A stretch of 11,047 nucleotides of DNA, from contig JBBALJ010000098.1 of NCBI GenBank assembly GCA_040403075.1, positions 1-11,047 on the forward strand. The letters are read 5' to 3'. Source of the DNA: RGVD01 sp040403075. GTDB lineage: Bacteria > Bacteroidota > Bacteroidia > UKL13-3. The notes beneath the pieces were generated by a model. The model was not told the DNA's origin, did no database searches, and worked only from the letters and a program-made list of their open reading frames with translations. Within the stretch, counting starts at the first letter, position 1. Each line of letters opens with the position of its first letter. Of the stretch, positions 7,321-11,047 are shown one piece after another. A program made the translations under genes and the position numbers.

Positions 7321-7998
7321 ATGAAAATATTAATGTTATTAACTTCGCATAGCGATTTAGGAAACACAGGAAAAAAAACAGGTTTTTGGATAGAGGAGTT
7401 TGCTGCACCTTATTATGTATTTATAGATGCGGGAGCATCCATAACAATTGCCTCTCCAAAAGGCGGGCAGCCTCCCATAGACCCATCAAGCGACACTGCT
7501 GAAAATCAAACCCCAGCTGTAATTCGCTTTAAAGCCGATAAAACCCTACAAAAGATTTTATCAGAAACGCATGTACTATCTACTATTAAATCTGATGATT
7601 ATGATGCCATATTTTACCCAGGTGGGCATGGGCCATTATGGGATTTAACTAATGATGTAGATTCAATAAATTTAATTGAGCATTTTTGGAAAAGTAAAAA
7701 ACTCGTTGCTGCGGTCTGTCATGCGCCATCCGTTTTATTAAACGTAAAAGATAATGAAGGTAACTTACTCGTAAAGGGAAAGAAGGTAACAGGCTTTACG
7801 AATAGTGAAGAAGCTGCAGTTGGGCTTACAGAAATAGTTCCCTTTTTATTAGAAGACGAATTAAAGAAAAAAGGCGGCATCTATTCGAAAAAAGAGGATT
7901 GGGCCTCATATATGGTTAAAGACGGTATGCTTATTACAGGTCAAAATCCAGCATCTTCAGAAGCTGTAGCAAAAGAGTTAATTAGTACCCTAAAATAA
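7321..7998 (+). CDS. DJ-1/PfpI-superfamily protein, Hsp31/glyoxalase III-like
   Basis: The 225-residue product is a DJ-1/PfpI-superfamily protein of the class that includes yeast Hsp31 and bacterial type 1 glutamine amidotransferase-like proteins. Relatives convert methylglyoxal to lactate without glutathione (glyoxalase III) or act as chaperones or deglycases; the last activity is disputed. The likely active site is complete: Glu in 'TGFWIEEFAAPY' (20-31, probably E26), G-G-H-G (101-104), and the nucleophile elbow A-A-V-C-H-A-P-S with Cys133 and His134. The C-terminal 'GMLITGQNPASSE' (202-214) is also typical. No signal peptide is present. It starts 18 bases after the CurA-like gene and ends 38 bases before the NDH-2-like gene. 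A 2-oxoaldehyde detoxifying role fits the flanking ADH, ALDH and enone reductase but is inferred. Confidence 0.88.
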   Translation: MKILMLLTSHSDLGNTGKKTGFWIEEFAAPYYVFIDAGASITIASPKGGQPPIDPSSDTAENQTPAVIRFKADKTLQKILSETHVLSTIKSDDYDAIFYPGGHGPLWDLTNDVDSINLIEHFWKSKKLVAAVCHAPSVLLNVKDNEGNLLVKGKKVTGFTNSEEAAVGLTEIVPFLLEDELKKKGGIYSKKEDWASYMVKDGMLITGQNPASSEAVAKELISTLK

Positions 7999-8036
7999 AT
8001 TCTTTGAACACGATTGTAATTACTTATTGTTAGCCC

Positions 8037-9503
8037 ATGCAAACTAAAGAAGAACTTAATAAAGAAATACTTGAAACTACTTCTACGATTCAAGAGAATT
8101 ATCCGGAACTATCAAAGTTTTTAGATGAAATGACTGTTACCATTCCTAACAAGGATAAACCTGAAATAAACGAAAGCATATTAAAAGACTATAACGATTC
8201 ATTGCAAGCAATGGCAGCAGGATATGCCCAAAGTTCTATAAAACATATTGTCATCATTGGGGCTGGTTTTGCTGGACTCAAAATTGCACGGTCATTAAAT
8301 AATCATCCAAACTATAGAATTACGTTAATCGACAAAAATAATTATCACCAATTTCAACCGCTATTTTATCAAGTGGCGATGGCAAATTTAGATGCAAGTA
8401 ACATTTCATTTCCACTGCGAAATATTTTCGAGAAAAGTAAAAATGTAAGCATTCGCGTAGAGTCAGTTGTATCAATACATTGCGATACAAACAGTGTACA
8501 GACAGAAAAACAAAATTTTAGATATGATTATCTCATAATTGCAACGGGTGCAACTACAAATTACTTTGGCAACCTGGTATTTCAGGAAAAAACATTTCCT
8601 ATGAAATCAACCTTTGAAGCATTGCAAATACGTAATACCCTTTTACAACATTTTGAAGATGCTGTTGCTACTAAAACAGCAAACATCGAAAAACTATTAT
8701 CTGTGGTAATTGTTGGTGGCGGCCCAACAGGAGTTGAACTAAGCGGGGCTTTAGCAGAAATGAAGAATGATTCTCTTCCATTTGAGTACCCCGAATTAGA
8801 TTTCACAAAAATGAACATTTATTTGCTTGAAGGAACTTCAAAACTTTTAGGAAACATGAGTGATACTTCCTCGAAAAAAGCAAAAGAGTATTTAAGCAAA
8901 TTAGGCGTTATTGTTAAAACAAATGCCATTGTAAAAGAGTATGACGGATATAAACTTTTATTGCAAGATAAAACCGAAATCCAATCAACATTTGTGATAT
9001 GGGCTGCGGGCGTTAAGGGAAATATTCCAAATGGAATCAGCCCCGACCTTATCACCAAAACAAATCAAATAAAAACGGATATCTATAATCGTGTTGTTTC
9101 AATCAATAATGTTTTTGCAGTTGGTGATATTGCTTTTATTCAAACGGAATTACATCCAAAAGGATTTCCACAATTGGCAAGTGTAGCCATTGATCAAGCT
9201 ATAAATGTAGCAAATAATTTTATTCGCTTAGCGAATAAAAAAGCAATACAACCATTTAAGTATAATAACAAAGGTAGCATGGCAACCATTGGCAGAAACA
9301 AGGCTGTAGTTGATTTAGCAAATCCAAAACTGTCTTTTCAAGGATTTTTTGCTTGGATTATTTGGATGACATTACATTTATTTTTGTTAATTGGATTTAA
9401 GAACCGTATAATCGTTTTTATAAATTGGATATATAAATACTTTACCCATAGACAATCATTAGCACTATTATTTCCAGCCCTTACAGTGAAAACCAATAAA
9501 TAA
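8037..9503 (+). CDS. NDH-2-like NAD(P)/FAD oxidoreductase with an extra N-terminal domain
   Basis: The 488-residue product is a two-dinucleotide-fold flavoprotein related to type II NADH:quinone dehydrogenase. Visible are the FAD motif G-A-G-F-A-G (75-80), L-I-I-A-T-G-A (166-172), the NAD(P)H motif V-G-G-G-P-T-G-V-E (226-234), V-F-A-V-G-D (359-364), 'GSMATIGRNKAVVDL' (413-427), and a C-terminal hydrophobic/amphipathic anchor (about 437-479). NDH-2 enzymes pass electrons from NADH to membrane quinone without pumping protons. Two oddities: residues 1-67 precede the FAD fold and look like a separate acidic helical domain, and the usual quinone-site A-Q-x-A-x-Q is A-S-V-A-I-D here (381-386). It may therefore be a relative with another acceptor. 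The frame is open from ATG 8037 and no better internal start exists before the FAD fold. It ends 9 bases before tspO. Confidence 0.85.
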   Translation: MQTKEELNKEILETTSTIQENYPELSKFLDEMTVTIPNKDKPEINESILKDYNDSLQAMAAGYAQSSIKHIVIIGAGFAGLKIARSLNNHPNYRITLIDKNNYHQFQPLFYQVAMANLDASNISFPLRNIFEKSKNVSIRVESVVSIHCDTNSVQTEKQNFRYDYLIIATGATTNYFGNLVFQEKTFPMKSTFEALQIRNTLLQHFEDAVATKTANIEKLLSVVIVGGGPTGVELSGALAEMKNDSLPFEYPELDFTKMNIYLLEGTSKLLGNMSDTSSKKAKEYLSKLGVIVKTNAIVKEYDGYKLLLQDKTEIQSTFVIWAAGVKGNIPNGISPDLITKTNQIKTDIYNRVVSINNVFAVGDIAFIQTELHPKGFPQLASVAIDQAINVANNFIRLANKKAIQPFKYNNKGSMATIGRNKAVVDLANPKLSFQGFFAWIIWMTLHLFLLIGFKNRIIVFINWIYKYFTHRQSLALLFPALTVKTNK

Positions 9504-9512
9504 ATTCTAAAA

Positions 9513-10010
9513 ATGGTACCAAGAAATAAATTATCAGTATCATGGAAATTCATTATCTCCATTCTCCTATGTGAAATTACAGGAATCATGAGTGCGTTGC
9601 TTGCAAGTGCTCAAAACAATGTATGGTTTGACAATCTCAATAAACCAACCTGGAATCCACCGGGATACCTCTTTGGACCCGTTTGGACAACATTATATTT
9701 ATTAATGGGAATTTCCTTAGCACTTATATGGAAAAACAAAGCCACTGAAATAAACAAACGCAAGGCCTATTTAATTTTTGCAACTCAACTATTTTTAAAT
9801 TTTTGTTGGAGTATTTTCTTCTTCAGATTCCACTCCCCTGCATTGGCATTGGTCGATATAATTTTAATGGTAATAACTATTATTATGACCATTTTTATCT
9901 TTTCATCATTTTCAAAAACGGCCGCTTGGTTACTTGTGCCATATATCTTATGGGTATCATTCGCAACAATTCTAAATTTTTCAATTTGGTATTTAAACCT
10001 ATTAAGATAA
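9513..10010 (+). CDS. tspO: TspO/MBR (peripheral benzodiazepine receptor) family membrane protein
   Basis: The 165-residue product has five predicted membrane helices (about 11-33, 51-73, 85-104, 110-132, 137-160) and no cleavable signal, as in the TspO/MBR family. Family signatures are 'WFDNLNKPTWNPPGYLFGP' (38-56), W-T-T-L-Y-L-L-M-G (58-66), N-F-C-W-S (96-100), and a last helix 'LWVSFATILNFSIWYLN' (146-162) rich in aromatic residues like the porphyrin/cholesterol recognition region. TspO binds or degrades porphyrins and is linked to oxidative stress in several bacteria. It begins 9 bases after the NDH-2-like gene, the tightest spacing in the group, and is probably the last gene of the operon because a gap of 300 bases follows. 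The family is secure; its role beside the detoxification enzymes is inferred. Confidence 0.92.
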   Translation: MVPRNKLSVSWKFIISILLCEITGIMSALLASAQNNVWFDNLNKPTWNPPGYLFGPVWTTLYLLMGISLALIWKNKATEINKRKAYLIFATQLFLNFCWSIFFFRFHSPALALVDIILMVITIIMTIFIFSSFSKTAAWLLVPYILWVSFATILNFSIWYLNLLR

Positions 10011-10310
10011 TAAAATCTAAAATTATTACACCTTGAAAATGTAGTTTTAATAAAAGTTCAACATATTCTGAGTCCAAACTAGGAAAGAAGTGATCATGAA
10101 AAGCAAAAAGATCAATACTCATTTCCATTAATTGTATTTGTTTTTTCTGTGAAGAAACATGCCACCAGCAATTTTAGCCAAATGCGGTATTTGTATTTGA
10201 TTTAAATTTTTCGTTTAATTTACATCACTATAGATACGGTTAGTTTTATTAGAAATAAATTGTTCCATCACTCAAAACCTTAAGTGCAACTTTAATATAA
10301 AAAGAAAGCC
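10011..10310. other. Intergenic gap between tspO and the DUF1579-like gene
   Basis: These 300 bases hold no supported gene. They contain one small hairpin (10139-10159) and an AT-rich second half (about 10190-10260) that probably includes the promoter of the next gene. A TTTG at 10196-10199 is followed 16 bases later by TAATTTAC, a poor and badly spaced match to the Bacteroidota consensus, so I do not call a promoter. A reverse-strand open frame over this gap also covers the end of tspO and looks like a shadow. Confidence 0.4.
10139..10159 (+). terminator. Possible hairpin terminator after tspO
   Basis: A 9-bp stem (TGTTTTTTC paired with GAAGAAACA, one G-T wobble) closes a TGT loop about 130 bases past the tspO stop. 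The stem is AT-rich and there is no T-run after it on the + strand, so intrinsic termination would be weak. It could instead be a transcript-end stabilising hairpin. Confidence 0.22.
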
Positions 10311-10772
10311 TTGAAAAAGAATTCGATTAATTGGAAGAAAGGAAAAGGCAAGCTAGGCTTGCTTCAGCCATTAATTGGTAATTGGACAGCAACTGCTGAT
10401 TCTCCAATGGGGAAAGTTGTATGTGAAAGAAAGTTTGAAAAGGTTCTAGGCAGTAATTACATTCAGTTAATCGCAACTTGGAAGTTTGGAGAAAAGACCT
10501 ACGAAGAAATGGCATTTTTTGGAGTTGAGGAAGGAGAGATCTTTTTTCGTTCATTTACTTCGGATGGAAAAAACTCTTATGGGAAAATTAAAGATGGTTC
10601 TGATGTTCATCCAGAGGCCATAAGCTTTGAGGCAGAAATGCCTGCCGGATTAGCTAGAATGATATATTGGCCGGATTCAGAAGAAGGTTTTCGTTGGGCT
10701 GTAGAATCAAAATCAAAAATGGGTTGGAATAGATTTACAGAACATCATTATAAATCTGATAAAAAAAAGTAA
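10311..10772 (+). CDS. DUF1579-like small beta-barrel protein, function unknown
   Basis: The 153-residue product begins with a basic tail (about 1-14) and then 'LLQPLIGNWTATADSPMGK' (17-35). This opening resembles the first strand and Trp of DUF1579 and lipocalin-like/heme-binding barrels ('LIGxW'). The rest alternates short strands with charged turns, including 'YIQLIATWKFGEKTYEEM' (50-67), 'IFFRSFTSDGK' (77-87), and a Trp-containing end 'EGFRWAVESKSKMGWNRFTEH' split over 125-145. No signal peptide or membrane segment is seen. The start is TTG at 10311, preceded by AAAGAAAG; the next Met is residue 33, inside the first strand, so the TTG is preferred. The partial gene after it starts 67 bases later on the same strand and could be co-transcribed. 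No ligand or activity can be assigned. Confidence 0.7.
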   Translation: MKKNSINWKKGKGKLGLLQPLIGNWTATADSPMGKVVCERKFEKVLGSNYIQLIATWKFGEKTYEEMAFFGVEEGEIFFRSFTSDGKNSYGKIKDGSDVHPEAISFEAEMPAGLARMIYWPDSEEGFRWAVESKSKMGWNRFTEHHYKSDKKK

Positions 10773-10839
10773 ATAGAGCATAATATAAAAAAAGGGTTAA
10801 TCTCTAGACCGATAAATAACACACGAAAGAAGCCACATT

Positions 10840-11047
10840 ATGACTAAATTTATGATAGATATCCTTTTGCAAGGATTGGACAATGAAACAAGAATGGCAT
10901 TATTACCCAAAGAACAAGAAATGATTAAAGAGTGGGAAAACAATGGGACACTTTTAGCCTCGTATATAAAAGCCGACACTGCAGGAATTTACTTGGTTTT
11001 ATTAGCAGAAGACAAATTGGATGTTGATAAAAAACTTTCAACCCTGC
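10840..11047 (+). CDS. Muconolactone isomerase-like (YCII/MLI-type ferredoxin-fold) protein, 5' part only
   Basis: An ATG at 10840 opens a frame that runs off the window end after 69 codons. The start 'MTKFMIDILL' and the following 'LLPKEQEMIKEWENNGTLLAS' region (split at residues 21-41) match the muconolactone delta-isomerase-like family. In that family a first strand M-K-F-M-I-D is followed by a helix with L-x-P-K-x-x and then a short E-x-G-x-L turn. Most of these proteins are about 90-100 residues and form dimeric alpha/beta barrels; many are not true muconolactone isomerases. The family's usual next strand, 'AGIYLVLLAED' (47-57), is also present. The 3' end is missing, so completeness cannot be judged. 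Confidence 0.65.
   Translation, partial: MTKFMIDILLQGLDNETRMALLPKEQEMIKEWENNGTLLASYIKADTAGIYLVLLAEDKLDVDKKLSTL

Larger units (their letters stand above)
2653..10010 (+). other. Probable eight-gene operon for reactive carbonyl, enone, quinone and peroxide handling
   Basis: Eight genes on the same strand are separated by gaps of 20, 33, 39, 13, 18, 38 and 9 bases, with no terminator-like hairpin between them. The order is zinc ADH, FMN reductase, ALDH, OsmC, CurA-like reductase, DJ-1/Hsp31-like, NDH-2-like and TspO. Six of the eight act on electrophiles or peroxides in their known families. No regulator gene is inside or next to the group in this window, so the inducer cannot be guessed from context. 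The unit is inferred from spacing only. Confidence 0.65.

Noticed and set aside
9895..10128. Reverse-strand frame of 77 codons across the end of tspO and the following gap
   Set aside because: Most of it is antisense to a well-conserved gene, and the part in the gap shows no recognisable protein features.
10196..10223. TTTG and TAATTTAC as a Bacteroidota-type promoter ahead of the DUF1579-like gene
   Set aside because: The spacing is 16 rather than about 19 bases and the -7 element lacks the final TTTG.

Overview
The window is AT-rich DNA, probably from a member of the Bacteroidota. Three things point there: start codons are preceded by A-rich stretches rather than Shine-Dalgarno motifs, every recognisable gene ends in TAA, and the protein types fit (DUF2383 protein, DUF1579-like protein, Tat-type zinc alcohol dehydrogenase, type II NADH dehydrogenase relative). 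No rRNA, tRNA, CRISPR array, transposase or phage gene is visible, and all real genes lie on the + strand.

Layout. Positions 52-1119 hold a YncE-like beta-propeller lipoprotein gene whose signal peptide is cut from the mature domain by an in-frame TAA. Positions 1120-1976 have no intact gene and may contain decayed coding remnants. A DUF2383 four-helix-bundle gene follows (1977-2435), then a gap of about 217 bases. From 2653 to 10010 eight genes run head to tail with gaps of 9-39 bases, so they probably form one operon: zinc alcohol dehydrogenase (interrupted), NAD(P)H-dependent FMN reductase, aldehyde dehydrogenase (interrupted), OsmC-type peroxidase, CurA/PTGR-like enone reductase, DJ-1/Hsp31-like protein, an NDH-2-like flavoprotein with an added N-terminal domain, and TspO. 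After a 300-base gap come a DUF1579-like small beta-barrel protein (10311-10772) and the 5' part of a muconolactone-isomerase-like gene that runs off the window.

How the genes fit together. The operon looks like a set for reactive carbonyls, enones, quinones and peroxides. Aldehydes could be reduced (ADH) or oxidised (ALDH), 2-oxoaldehydes or glycated products handled by the DJ-1/Hsp31 protein, enones reduced by the CurA-like enzyme, quinones or azo compounds by the FMN reductase, and hydroperoxides by OsmC. The NDH-2-like flavoprotein and TspO would sit at the membrane. This is inference from family membership and gene order.

The most unusual feature is a set of four in-frame nonsense codons in three otherwise well-conserved genes, all in the first 5.5 kb and with no frameshift. 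Two separate export signals from their mature domains, one replaces a catalytic zinc-ligand cysteine of the ADH, and one splits the ALDH. Each can be explained by a single base substitution, and all four fit C-to-A. They may be assembly or sequencing errors, early pseudogenisation, or (less likely) recoding. I did not find a clearly new biological system.
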